DNA from: Verrucomicrobiaceae bacterium
GTDB taxonomy: Bacteria; Verrucomicrobiota; Verrucomicrobiia; Verrucomicrobiales; Akkermansiaceae
Reading direction: 5' to 3'
DNA: 64,000 nucleotides
Assembly (NCBI GenBank): GCA_027491155.1
Contig: JAIXWR010000046.1
Coordinates: forward strand, 124,001 to 188,000
Of the stretch, positions 1-9,099 are shown piece after piece (within the stretch, counting starts at the first letter, position 1; every line of letters starts with the position of its first letter). A model generated the notes under the pieces. That model was not told the origin of the DNA. It searched no databases and was given only the letters and a program-made list of their open reading frames with translations. Made by a program: the position numbers and the translations under genes.

Positions 1-2838
1 CGCGCCGGGATTCTGCAGCACGAGCTGGCCGCTTGCGTTGAGCGAAAAGGCACCGGAACCGTTGCCGGAAAGGATGGACACCGAGGACAGCGTGCGGGTG
101 CTGTCGGCGGCGATCACCGGACCCAGCAGCGTGCCGGCGGACATGGCCGTGGTCGCGTTGAGCACGGCGGCGGAGACACTCCTCGGCGGCTCGACCACGT
201 TGCCCAGGTTGACCGTGACGCTGCGGGTGGCGGAGTAGCGCGGCACGCCGTTGTCGTCGGCGCGGACCGAAAGCGTGTAGCTGGCGGCGCGCTCGCGATC
301 GAGCCCCGCGGCGGAGACTTTCAACTGGCCGCTGCGCGGGTCGACGGCGAGGGCACCGTGGGTGTTGCCGGACTCGATCGTCCAGGTCCACTGCGTGCCG
401 GGCTCTTCCGGATCGTTGGCGGAAAGGGTCGCGAGCACCGTGCCCGGCGCCACGCTCTCGCTGGCGGCCAGCGGGCCGGGATCGGAGATCGAGTCCACCG
501 GCGAGTTGTCCGTCCAGACCGGGTAGCCTTTCGCGGCGATGTGGGATTTCGCGGTGGCGCTGATTTCATAACCGCGGCCGGTCACGCCCAGGCCGTAGCG
601 CTGGAAGTAGCTGTCGAGGTTCCGGCCGGTGGCGTCGCAGAAGATGATGAAGAAGCGGTCGCGCTTCGCCTGGTCGCCGGTGCCGCCGAAAGAACTCAGC
701 GTGGCATCGGCCCCACCCTGGTTCCACGCCATCAGGCGGGCCAGCGCGGTCTTGTAAACGTTCCAGCCGAAGGCCTCGGCCAGGTTGAAGTAGAAGTCGT
801 AGGCCGTGGCACCGTCGTTGCACGCGAAGAGCCAGGTCTGCTCCGTGGAAGGCATGGCGAGGAAGGCCGTGCGCTTCGAAAGGCGGTTGCCGCCGTTGAA
901 GGTCGAGTGGATGTCGCCGTCCCAGCAGGTCTTGTCGTGGACGATGTTGTTGAGCAGCGCGGGGACGAGGTTGACGTCCACCTCGCCGTGGGTGGCGATG
1001 CCGTAGGTGCCGTCGAAGCTGTCCTGGAAGGTGTGGCCGATCTCGTGGTAGAAGCCCCAGTCGCCGCTCTTCAGCACGCCGTTCACCAGCACGTCGCTGT
1101 CGCCGTAGGCCATCATCACCGGCCAGCCGGCATGACCGAAGCCGGCCACGATGTCGCGGTCGCTCAGCGCCGCCTCGCCGCGCTTGCGGAAGGCGGTGTA
1201 GCCCATGCGGTCGTCCGCGGTTTCGATCACGTTCTTCCAATGCTGCGCGACCGCCTCGGCGGAGGTCACCGACTGGAGCTTGGCCCGCGAGACATAGACC
1301 GTGAAGCCCGGCGTGTTGCCGTAGCCGGGGACGTTGTTGGTCATGATGCAGCCCCAGGCGCCGGGCAGGTGCTTGAGGGTGGAGTTCCACGTTTCATCCG
1401 TGTCCACGCCGAGCTGGAAGCAGGGTGCCTCCAGCGCGCCGTCGATGGTCACGTTGAAGTTCCCCAGGTTCGCGCCGGGCGGCACGGTGATCCAGACGAT
1501 CCCGCCGAAGACGCTGCCGGTCTGCGTCACCGTCTGGGTCAGCGGCACCTTGCGCGCGAGCTTGGGAAAGCGGTTCCACTGGGAGAGGTGGAAGTTCTCG
1601 TCGATGTGGCAGCCGATATCGAGCGTGATGCCGCCGGCCACCTTGTCGGCCGGGATGGTCACGGTGAGCGTGGCGCCGGGCGCGGCGTAGAGGCGGGTCT
1701 CGATCCGCCGCCCGCGGTCGCCCCAGTTCATGTAAGAGTCGGCGGGGACGGTGCCGTTGACCGGGATCACCTTCGACACCGGCGATCCCGCGGCGGGCGC
1801 ACCGGGCCAGTCCGATGCCGAGGGATGGGCGATGAGCTGCGCCGCGGTCATCGCGTCGAACTTGCCGGACTGGAAGCGCGCCAGCATGGCTTCGACCGGC
1901 TTGTTGTTCTTCACCAGCGGGGCGGCGGCGGTCACCGGGATGATCCCGTAGCCGCTGTTCTCGAGCGTCTGGAGCCCGGCGAGCAGGTCCGCCTGGGCCG
2001 GCCGCACGGCCAGCACGCGGTCCACCGATCCCGCGGCGATCCTTTCGTCCGCCAGGGAGAAAGCCGGGCCGCCGGTGGCCTCGGCGACCATCGCGTCCAG
2101 GCCGTTGAGCGCGCTGTGGTGCGCCGGATACGAAGCCGCGGCCACGGTGAAGGTGCCGCTGGCGGTCCCGCTGCCGCTGATCGAGAGACCGAAGGGTTCG
2201 AGCACCGACTGGGCGTTGTTGAAGTTCGTGGTCGAAAGCGCCCACGGGGTGCAGCAGACGACCACCCCGCCGCCGTTCGCGGCGAAAGTGTTGATCTTGG
2301 TGATCGCCGACGCCGTGAAGCCGTCGTGGAAATTCCCCACGAACACGTCGCAGCCGCTGAGATCGTTCGACGAGGTCGTCATCCCCGTGCTGATGGCCTT
2401 GGTCAGGTAGCCGCGGGTGCTGAAGAAGGTGCGGATGGTCGAATTGTTCGACCCGACCGTGATCGTCCCCGGGGTCGACTTGCGGCTGGCCCACAGCACC
2501 GAATTGAGGAAGAGCGTCGAAGTCGTGGTGGTGCCGCTGGTGTTGAAAAAGCCCGTGTGGGACGCAGCCACGGCCCTCGCGGCGGTGGGCGAGACGCCGT
2601 TGCCGTAGCGGCCGGCGGCGAGGGCGGGCACATTGTTGGCGTCGATCAGCACCGGAAACGAAGCGCGGCCGTGCACCGGGATCGATCCGGGCGATCCGTA
2701 GCCGTCCGACACGGTGCCGGCGGTGGCGCCGATGATCGAGAGATAGTCGGCCGGGATGTCGGCCTGCGCGGACAGCTTGCCGGTCAGGAAGTAGCCCAGC
2801 AAGGCGGCGACCGCGGCGGTCAGGAGCGTGGATTTCAT
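1..2838 (-). CDS. Secreted M60-family metallopeptidase with cadherin-like domain (partial, runs off left edge)
   Basis: The reading frame is open from the ATG at 2838 to the window edge (946 codons), so the C-terminus is missing. It begins with a signal peptide (MKSTLLTAAVAALLGYF..., cleavage near AQA). Residues 598-602 are HEIGH, the HExxH zinc site of gluzincins, within GFYHEIGHTFQDS, as in the M60/enhancin-like family whose known members cleave mucin-type glycoproteins. Residues of about 780-880 resemble a cadherin-like repeat (VLATLSANDPEEPG, YTLSVRADDNG). The start lies 16 bp after the stop of the small membrane protein upstream, so the two probably share a transcript. A second M60 protein lies at 43.4-49.6 kb. 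The family call is firm; the substrate is inferred. Confidence 0.87.
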   Translation of the reverse strand, partial: MKSTLLTAAVAALLGYFLTGKLSAQADIPADYLSIIGATAGTVSDGYGSPGSIPVHGRASFPVLIDANNVPALAAGRYGNGVSPTAARAVAASHTGFFNTSGTTTTSTLFLNSVLWASRKSTPGTITVGSNNSTIRTFFSTRGYLTKAISTGMTTSSNDLSGCDVFVGNFHDGFTASAITKINTFAANGGGVVVCCTPWALSTTNFNNAQSVLEPFGLSISGSGTASGTFTVAAASYPAHHSALNGLDAMVAEATGGPAFSLADERIAAGSVDRVLAVRPAQADLLAGLQTLENSGYGIIPVTAAAPLVKNNKPVEAMLARFQSGKFDAMTAAQLIAHPSASDWPGAPAAGSPVSKVIPVNGTVPADSYMNWGDRGRRIETRLYAAPGATLTVTIPADKVAGGITLDIGCHIDENFHLSQWNRFPKLARKVPLTQTVTQTGSVFGGIVWITVPPGANLGNFNVTIDGALEAPCFQLGVDTDETWNSTLKHLPGAWGCIMTNNVPGYGNTPGFTVYVSRAKLQSVTSAEAVAQHWKNVIETADDRMGYTAFRKRGEAALSDRDIVAGFGHAGWPVMMAYGDSDVLVNGVLKSGDWGFYHEIGHTFQDSFDGTYGIATHGEVDVNLVPALLNNIVHDKTCWDGDIHSTFNGGNRLSKRTAFLAMPSTEQTWLFACNDGATAYDFYFNLAEAFGWNVYKTALARLMAWNQGGADATLSSFGGTGDQAKRDRFFIIFCDATGRNLDSYFQRYGLGVTGRGYEISATAKSHIAAKGYPVWTDNSPVDSISDPGPLAASESVAPGTVLATLSANDPEEPGTQWTWTIESGNTHGALAVDPRSGQLKVSAAGLDRERAASYTLSVRADDNGVPRYSATRSVTVNLGNVVEPPRSVSAAVLNATTAMSAGTLLGPVIAADSTRTLSSVSILSGNGSGAFSLNASGQLVLQNPGA

Positions 2839-2854
2839 GTCGGGATGCGGGGAA

Positions 2855-3406
2855 TCAGGGAGTCTCTTCGGCGGGCGGCAGGCGGTCGATCAGCGGCTGC
2901 AGGATCTGATTGCGGAGTCGCTCGACGCTTTCGTCGTCCGCAAGAAGCGGCATGGACCTGCCAAACGACCACTCGCGGATCGCCGCTTTGGAAAATTTCC
3001 TGCAGGCTTCCAGCAGCTCCGCGCCCTGGTCGGCAGGCAGCGCCCGGTCGCGCAGCGCCTGCTCGAATTGCAGCTTCGCGTAGTCCTCCCGATACACCGC
3101 CAGCTTCCGCTCGGCCAGGCATTGGGCGCATTCGTCGCCATGGCCCTCGTGCCCCGGAGTAACCTCCACCGGTGGCGCTTCCGGAAGGGCGGCCAGCGCC
3201 GCGACCGGCTCGGCAACGCTTCTTTCCACCGGCCGTGCCGCGACGGGTGCCGGACGCTCCGTCCTTACCGGGGTCGCGACGGCGACCTCCGCCCCGCCCT
3301 CGCCCCCGCTCGCCAGCCACCAGCCAAGCCCGCCGGCCACGGCCAGCAGGATCCCCGCAAGCAGGAGCATGCGGCGTCGGACGGGGCGCTCGGGTTCGCG
3401 TTCCAT
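2855..3406 (-). CDS. Small single-pass membrane protein of unknown function
   Basis: This 183-residue protein has an Arg-rich N-terminus (MEREPERPVRRR) followed by one hydrophobic segment at about residues 13-34. A Pro/Ala/Val-rich linker follows, then a charged helical C-terminal domain. A His/Cys patch (HEGHGDECAQC) sits near the middle and could bind metal, but I recognise no family. The ATG at 3406 was preferred to an in-frame TTG at 3418. It lies directly upstream of the M60 peptidase in the same direction with a 16-bp gap, which suggests a two-gene operon. The layout (cytoplasmic basic tail, one membrane span, outer domain) is compatible with an accessory or regulatory role, which is only an inference. 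Confidence 0.7.
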   Translation of the reverse strand: MEREPERPVRRRMLLLAGILLAVAGGLGWWLASGGEGGAEVAVATPVRTERPAPVAARPVERSVAEPVAALAALPEAPPVEVTPGHEGHGDECAQCLAERKLAVYREDYAKLQFEQALRDRALPADQGAELLEACRKFSKAAIREWSFGRSMPLLADDESVERLRNQILQPLIDRLPPAEETP

Positions 3407-3601
3407 GGACAAGATCAAATCGGCAGCATCGGAAAAGCGGCACGGAACTAAAAACCACTCAAAAATCAGGAATCAAGACCAATCCTGACTCCAAGTGCAA
3501 ATCCCGGACCCGGTGTCCGACCGATCCCTTTCCTTCCCTCCCCCGAATGGGAGGCATTCCGGGATGGTAGAATCCCCTCCGATCCCGCGTAGTCGCCGCG
3601 C

Positions 3602-5596
3602 ATGATTTTCCCGCGACGCGTCCTGCTCCTCGCCTTGTCGGCCACCGCCCTCCTTCCGGCGGCAGCGCAAGTCCGCCTGCCCCATGTTTTCACGGACGGC
3701 GCCGTGCTCCAGCGCGACCGCGCGGTTCCGGTCTGGGGCACCGCCCCGGCCGGCAAGAAGGTGACGGTGAAGTTCGCCGGCCAGGAAAAGTCCGCCCAGG
3801 CCGCCGCCGACGGCAAATGGCGTGTCGATCTCGATGCGATGCACGCTTCCGCCGAGGGCCGCGTGCTCGAAGTCGCCGAGGAAGGCGGCCAAGCCGTCCA
3901 GGTGAAAGACCTGCTCGTCGGCGAGGTCTGGCTGGCCAGCGGCCAGTCGAACATGGAATGGACCATCGCCAACACCCGCCCCGAAGACCAGCAGGCGGCC
4001 AAGGCCGGTCCGGTTCCCCTGCTCCGCATCCTCACCGTGGCGAAGAAGCTCTCCCCCTACCGCCTCGAGGACTTCGAAGGCCGATGGCAGCCGGCCACGC
4101 CCGAGAGCGTCCCCGGCTTCTCGGCGGTCGCCTACTTCTTCGGCCGCCGCCTGACCGAGGAACTCGGCATTCCGGTCGGCATGATCGCCAGCTCCTGGGG
4201 CGGCTCGCGGATCGAGCCCTGGCTCGCCGACGAAGGCTTCGCGGACGTCCCCGACCTCCGCGAAATGCGCGAGTTCCGCCAGTCCCGCACCCCCGGCAGC
4301 CCGGAATACAACCAGCTCCTCCGCCGCCACCTCGACGCCACCCGCGCCTGGCTGGAGACCGCCGAACGCCAGCTTCACAACCGCCAGCCGGTCGCCGTGC
4401 AGCCTTCCGCCCCGCCGGTCCTTCCCGTCGGCCACACCCAGGCGATCGGCACCTACCAGGCGATGATCCACCCGCTCGTCCCCTACGGCCTGCGCGGCTT
4501 CCTCTGGTATCAGGGCGAGTCGAACGTGGGCGAGGGCATGCTCTACACCCTCAAGATGGAAGCCCTGATCAAAGGCTGGCGCCAGCAGTTCGGCCTGCCG
4601 CAAGCACCCTTCCTCTACGTCCAGCTCGCACCCTTCAACTACGGCGGCGACCGCGAGGGCGCCCTGCAGGCCTTCTGGGTGGCCCAGCAGCACGCGCTGA
4701 AAATCCCCCACACCGGGATGGCCGCCACGCTCGATATCGGCAATCCGGCCGACATCCACCCGCGCAACAAGTCCGAGGTCGGACGCCGCCTCGCGCTGTG
4801 GGCCCTGGCCGATACCTATGGCAAGCAGGGCATCGTGAAGTCCGGCCCCGTGTTCGAAAGCTTCGAGGTCGCCGGCGATGCCGTCCGCGTCCGCTTCGGC
4901 AGCTGCCCGACCGGCCTCCTCACCCGCGACGGCAAGCCGCCCACCCACTTCGAGGTCGCCGGCGCCGATTGGAACTTCAAGCCGGCCACCGCGGAGATCG
5001 CCGGCAACGAACCCGTCGTCGTCCTCCGCAGCGCCGAGATCCCCCAGCCGGTGATGGCCCGCTACGCCTGGCACCAGACCGCGGAGCCGAACCTCGCCAA
5101 CCGCGAAGGCCTGCCCGCCACCGCCTTCCACACCCATTGGCCCGACGACCCGGTGCTCGGCCGCAACGTCGCCTTCCAGCGCCCCTTCACCTCCAGCGAT
5201 CCGAACTCCGAAGGCTGGAACACCGGCCTCACCGACGGCAACTGGAGCGGCAATCGCGGCAACTGCTTCGCCACCGGCATCGCCCCGGGCTATCCCAAGC
5301 ATGTCACCATCGACCTCGGCCGCGCCCGCGAGGTGCAGGCCGTCCGCTTCGGCACCCCGGCCTTCGGCTCGACCAAAACCGTGGTCATTTCCCTCAGCGA
5401 GAACGGCCAGGAATTCCAGGAGGCCGGCAAGCACGAGTTCGCCGGCAAGACCGCCGCCTCCACCGAGATCCGCTTCGACAAGCGCCCGGTCCGCTTCGTC
5501 CGCGCCAGCTTCACCGACCATCACGAAAAGCAGGACCACTTCAGCGAGAAAAACGGCTTTCTCACCGAACTCGAGGTCTACGGCCCGGCGAGGTGA
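3602..5596 (+). CDS. Secreted sialate O-acetylesterase with C-terminal discoidin-like domain
   Basis: The 664-residue protein starts with a signal peptide (MIFPRRVLLLALSATALLPAAAQ). The SGNH block GQSNMEW carries the nucleophile Ser116. SWGGSRIEPW, GFLWYQGESNV and a distal HPRNKSEVGRRLALW segment complete the pattern of bacterial sialate 9-O-acetylesterase (SASA/DUF303) proteins, which remove O-acetyl groups from sialic acids or other acetylated glycans. Residues of about 520-664 (GRNVAFQRPFTSSDPNSEGW to the end) resemble an F5/8 type C (discoidin) carbohydrate-binding domain. It is transcribed divergently from the membrane protein/M60 pair. True sialate specificity is not certain, since this family also includes esterases for plant polysaccharides. 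Confidence 0.88.
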   Translation: MIFPRRVLLLALSATALLPAAAQVRLPHVFTDGAVLQRDRAVPVWGTAPAGKKVTVKFAGQEKSAQAAADGKWRVDLDAMHASAEGRVLEVAEEGGQAVQVKDLLVGEVWLASGQSNMEWTIANTRPEDQQAAKAGPVPLLRILTVAKKLSPYRLEDFEGRWQPATPESVPGFSAVAYFFGRRLTEELGIPVGMIASSWGGSRIEPWLADEGFADVPDLREMREFRQSRTPGSPEYNQLLRRHLDATRAWLETAERQLHNRQPVAVQPSAPPVLPVGHTQAIGTYQAMIHPLVPYGLRGFLWYQGESNVGEGMLYTLKMEALIKGWRQQFGLPQAPFLYVQLAPFNYGGDREGALQAFWVAQQHALKIPHTGMAATLDIGNPADIHPRNKSEVGRRLALWALADTYGKQGIVKSGPVFESFEVAGDAVRVRFGSCPTGLLTRDGKPPTHFEVAGADWNFKPATAEIAGNEPVVVLRSAEIPQPVMARYAWHQTAEPNLANREGLPATAFHTHWPDDPVLGRNVAFQRPFTSSDPNSEGWNTGLTDGNWSGNRGNCFATGIAPGYPKHVTIDLGRAREVQAVRFGTPAFGSTKTVVISLSENGQEFQEAGKHEFAGKTAASTEIRFDKRPVRFVRASFTDHHEKQDHFSEKNGFLTELEVYGPAR

Positions 5597-5638
5597 GCTT
5601 GCCGCGATCGATGCGGGAAAGGGAGAACCTCCCTGCAT

Positions 5639-7510
5639 TCAGTTTTCCCCGAGCAGCTTCTTCGCCTCCTCCTTGCGGCGCTTCCGGTCCTCCGCCTTGA
5701 GCGCTTCCACCAGTTCGCGGTTCTCGCCGCGATGGAGCACTCCCGGTGTGGCGGGCTCCTTGCCGGTGTAGATCCGGTACATGTCGGCGAGGGTGAAGGT
5801 GTCGTTGCGCTGGGTGGCGAAGGGCAGCCCGCCCAGGTCCGAGGACTTCAGGTTTTCCATCGGGTTCCTCGCCCAGGCATGGCGGAAATAGACCGGCTCG
5901 GGCACCAGCTCGCTGGAAAGCACCACCACCGAGCGGTCCCAGTTCGGCTGGCCTTGCCCCGCGTTCTTGTCGAGCCACTCCGCCTTCGCCGGTTGGAAGC
6001 GCCCGTCCTTGCCGGCGATGGAGAAGCCCTGGATCGGTCCGTCGTTGAAAGGGATCACCGGGGTATCGAGCTTCAAGACCAGCTTGCCCCCGCCGGCCTT
6101 GACCTCCTGGAGCTGCGGCGGCAGCCAGCGGATCTTGATGCCGTACTGCGTGGCCAGCGCCCACTTGGCGATGCGCTCGCCGACCGGGACCTTGATCTGC
6201 GGATGATACCAGGCGCGGTGCTGGTCGAAGGTGCTGGCATAGCCGATGTTCGCGTCGCCCGCCTTGCGGAAGTCGAGGAATGTCCGGTAGTGGACCTCGC
6301 GGACGTAGTTGCCCTCGTCCACCATCGGCGGCAGGAAGTTCTCGAGCGTCTGCGGCTGGTCCTGCGTTTCCTGGCTGATGATGCCGAAGGGCATGGCGGG
6401 ATCCCGGAAGGCCGTGCGCCAGGCCCGGATCATCTCCGGGAACACCGCGGCATAAAGCAGGTGGCCGTTCGGCTGGGTGGCCTCGTTGTAGCCCTGGTGC
6501 CAGATCGCTCCCTTGACGGGCAGTCCGGCAATGGTGGACAGCGTGCCGGCATACAGGCCGCCGGGACGGTTCATGTCCGCCGCCGGGCCGGGCAGCAGGT
6601 CCGATGGCGGCTGCATGTCGGCCGGGACCTCCCTGCCCTCGGCTTTCATCCGGGCCACCCGCTCGTGGAACTGCGCGATCCGCCGCTCGAGGTCCTTCTT
6701 CGGGTCGAACTCCGCGATCTTCTTGTCCCACTCGGCCAGGGTGCCCTTCACCTCCGGCGCATCGATCTTCTCCAGCACCGTGACCGGCGTCCAACTCACC
6801 AGCGAGGTGCCGCCGCGGGACACATCGACAACACCGATCGGAACGCGCGTGGCCATGTGGATCCGCCGGGCGAAGACGTAGCCGATGGCGGACATTTCCC
6901 CGACGGTCGCCGGCGAGCAGACATCCCAGTAGCCCTGCCGGAAGTGGCGGCTGAAGAAATCGATCCACTGGTACTGCCGGGGAAAGGAGTCCCGGACTTC
7001 CGGGCCGTTCTGCTGCGGAACGGTGAACAGGCGGATCTGTTCGAAGTTGGCGGAGACGATCTCGAGCGGGCCTTCCTCCACCTTCTCGAGCTCGAACTCC
7101 ATGTTGCTCTGCCCGCCGAGCAACCAAACGTCGCCGACCAGGATGTTGGTGAGTTCGATGGTCCTCTGCTTGCCCTTCACGCCGAGGGTGCGCGGTTCCG
7201 CGCTGGCGGGCATGGCGGGCAGTTCGACCTTCCACGAGCGGTCGGCGGCGGCAACCGCGGACCGGGACTCGCCGCCGAAGCTCACCGTGACTTCCTCCCC
7301 GGCATCGGCCCAGCCACGGATCTCGATCGGCCGGTCCCGCTGGACCACCATGTTCGACTGGAAGAGATTGTGGACGCAGAGGCCCGGCGACACCGCGGGG
7401 ATGTCGATCCGGTCCCTGCCGCGTTCCAGCTTCTCCTGGGCGGAAGCGGAAGCCGCGAGCAGGAAGGCGAAAGCAGCCACCAGGGATTTGCCGGTAAAGG
7501 AGGTCTTCAT
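5639..7510 (-). CDS. Secreted sialate O-acetylesterase-like SGNH hydrolase
   Basis: This 623-residue protein has a signal peptide ending near SASAQ. The esterase block GGQSNMEFE contains Ser135, and GAIWHQGYNEA and HPQIKVPVGERIAKWAL correspond to the later blocks of sialate O-acetylesterases. It is divergent from the neighbour at 3.6-5.6 kb: the block before the second motif reads WHQGYNE rather than WYQGESN. It has no discoidin domain. The two esterase genes converge with a 42-bp gap. The SGNH gene at 7.55-8.95 kb lies just upstream on the same strand (41-bp gap), suggesting co-transcription. Secreted deacetylation of glycans is the likely role; the exact substrate is unknown. Confidence 0.85.
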   Translation of the reverse strand: MKTSFTGKSLVAAFAFLLAASASAQEKLERGRDRIDIPAVSPGLCVHNLFQSNMVVQRDRPIEIRGWADAGEEVTVSFGGESRSAVAAADRSWKVELPAMPASAEPRTLGVKGKQRTIELTNILVGDVWLLGGQSNMEFELEKVEEGPLEIVSANFEQIRLFTVPQQNGPEVRDSFPRQYQWIDFFSRHFRQGYWDVCSPATVGEMSAIGYVFARRIHMATRVPIGVVDVSRGGTSLVSWTPVTVLEKIDAPEVKGTLAEWDKKIAEFDPKKDLERRIAQFHERVARMKAEGREVPADMQPPSDLLPGPAADMNRPGGLYAGTLSTIAGLPVKGAIWHQGYNEATQPNGHLLYAAVFPEMIRAWRTAFRDPAMPFGIISQETQDQPQTLENFLPPMVDEGNYVREVHYRTFLDFRKAGDANIGYASTFDQHRAWYHPQIKVPVGERIAKWALATQYGIKIRWLPPQLQEVKAGGGKLVLKLDTPVIPFNDGPIQGFSIAGKDGRFQPAKAEWLDKNAGQGQPNWDRSVVVLSSELVPEPVYFRHAWARNPMENLKSSDLGGLPFATQRNDTFTLADMYRIYTGKEPATPGVLHRGENRELVEALKAEDRKRRKEEAKKLLGEN

Positions 7511-7551
7511 GAAGCGGTCGGTGAGGATTCGGGGAAGAGGAATGAAGGACG

Positions 7552-8949
7552 TCAGCGGGCTTCGGGGCGATCCCCCGCCGGCATCAGCGGCGCGAGGGCC
7601 GCGGCGAGCTCCGCGGCCATCCCGGCCGCTTGCTCCGGACCGGGGAAGCCGTCCTTGGAAGCGGCTTCCGCATCGATCTCCACCACCGTGAACGGGGAGG
7701 TGCCGGCCGAAGGGATGCCCTCCTTCAACAGGGTGGATGCCGCTTTCCGGCGTGCCGCGGGTCCTGCATTCACAAACAGGATCCGGACCTCCGGGTTGCG
7801 GGCGCGGAGCACTTCCACCACCCGCTGGAAATGCCGCAGGTTCTTTTCTTCAACCGGCTCATCCGGGTGGATCACCGCGATGTTGGGAACCCCGGGCAGG
7901 AGCAGACGCCCGATGTTCTCCGCATGCCATGCCGGGCTCTTTCCCGGATGCCCCTCGTGGTCCGGGTCGAACTCGTAGCTGTCGGCTTCGATCGTGTCGT
8001 CGAGGTGCTTGCGGCGGCTGCCGATGAAATCGATGGCGTGGCCTTTGCGGCGAAGCAGGCCGTCGAGATAGCGGCGGTAGCAGCGGCTCGAATCCGGCCC
8101 TTCGGTGACGGAGCCGCCGAACAGCAGGATCTTGACCGGATCGAGCGGCGGGGCCTTCGCGAACTTGCCGATGACCGGAGCGAGTCCTTCCGCCAGCTCC
8201 CGGTATCCCTCTGGGCTCAAATGCAGGCCGTCGGTGAAGAGGCTCCGGTCGATGCCGCCGTCGGGCTGGAGGAAGCGGTCCTCCAGATTGAGGAAGACCA
8301 CTTCGCCGGCGTCCCGGCCGACCGCTTCCTGGATCGCGTTGACCCGCCGGACCTTCTCCCATTTCGCCCGGTCCGCCAGGGGCAGCAGCGCGAGCATGAC
8401 GACGCGGGTGCTCGGCAGCTTGCGGCGGAACACCTGGGCGATCGCCCGCTGGCCGTGGGCGATGTCCTCGGGCGGGCAGTCCTTGCCCAGCTCCCAGCGT
8501 TCCTTGCCACCGGCGCTGCTGTTGACGCCGAAGTTGTTGATGCCGCACAGCAGCACCGCGACCTCGGGATGCACGCCGGCGGGGAAATCGAGATTCCCGC
8601 GGGTGACGCGGTGAAGCATCACCGGGGTGATGTCCCCGGAGTTGCCCATGTTGATCGGCCGGTAAGGCGCGAAATGCTTTTCCCACATCGCCTTGCCGGT
8701 GGCGGGGCCGAGCGACCACGACCAGGTGAGCGAGTCCCCGAAGAACAGGACCTGCGGATCCTTCGCGGCGGCGATCTCGCGGTTCACCCGTTGGAACTCG
8801 CTGTTCCAGTAGTCGTCGAGCACCACCGCCGGCCGCGTGGTGCTCGGGGAAGGCGGGATCCCGTCCCAAAATCCCGTCGCCGCCCGCAGGGGCACGAGCA
8901 GCGGCAGCAGGGCTGGAAGAAGCAGGATCCGTGTGCGGCTAGCGTTCAT
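7552..8949 (-). CDS. Tandem SGNH/GDSL-like hydrolase, second domain apparently inactive
   Basis: The 465-residue secreted protein (signal peptide at residues 1-24) contains two SGNH-type domains. The first, residues of about 65-265, has FFGDSLTWSW (Ser73), GNSGD, LLCGINNFG and DGLHLSPEGY, giving the Asp240-His243 pair of a GDSL hydrolase that resembles platelet-activating-factor acetylhydrolase beta/gamma-like enzymes. The second, from about residue 272, keeps the nucleophile motif LLFGGSVTEG (Ser280). Where the Asp-x-x-His block should fall it reads KDGFPGPEQAAGMA, with no histidine. The gene probably forms an operon with the esterase gene downstream. A binding or structural role for the second domain is inferred. 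Confidence 0.82.
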   Translation of the reverse strand: MNASRTRILLLPALLPLLVPLRAATGFWDGIPPSPSTTRPAVVLDDYWNSEFQRVNREIAAAKDPQVLFFGDSLTWSWSLGPATGKAMWEKHFAPYRPINMGNSGDITPVMLHRVTRGNLDFPAGVHPEVAVLLCGINNFGVNSSAGGKERWELGKDCPPEDIAHGQRAIAQVFRRKLPSTRVVMLALLPLADRAKWEKVRRVNAIQEAVGRDAGEVVFLNLEDRFLQPDGGIDRSLFTDGLHLSPEGYRELAEGLAPVIGKFAKAPPLDPVKILLFGGSVTEGPDSSRCYRRYLDGLLRRKGHAIDFIGSRRKHLDDTIEADSYEFDPDHEGHPGKSPAWHAENIGRLLLPGVPNIAVIHPDEPVEEKNLRHFQRVVEVLRARNPEVRILFVNAGPAARRKAASTLLKEGIPSAGTSPFTVVEIDAEAASKDGFPGPEQAAGMAAELAAALAPLMPAGDRPEAR

Positions 8950-9099
8950 GGCAGTGCGGTCGCGAAGCTACGGCTCCGGCCGCCCATGATACCGGCCTTC
9001 TGCGCGCGTCCTGTCCATCCCTTCGAAGCGGCGGTCAAAGGGCCATCCGCGTCACTTTTGGCCTGACAGATTGATCCCGGTGCATTCGTTTCCGGTCCG

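Noticed and set aside
358-3162. 934-codon plus-strand open frame opposite the M60 gene
   Set aside because: It is antisense to a gene with signal peptide and HEIGH site; its translation is Arg/Gly/Val-rich with no domain, typical of a GC-rich shadow frame.
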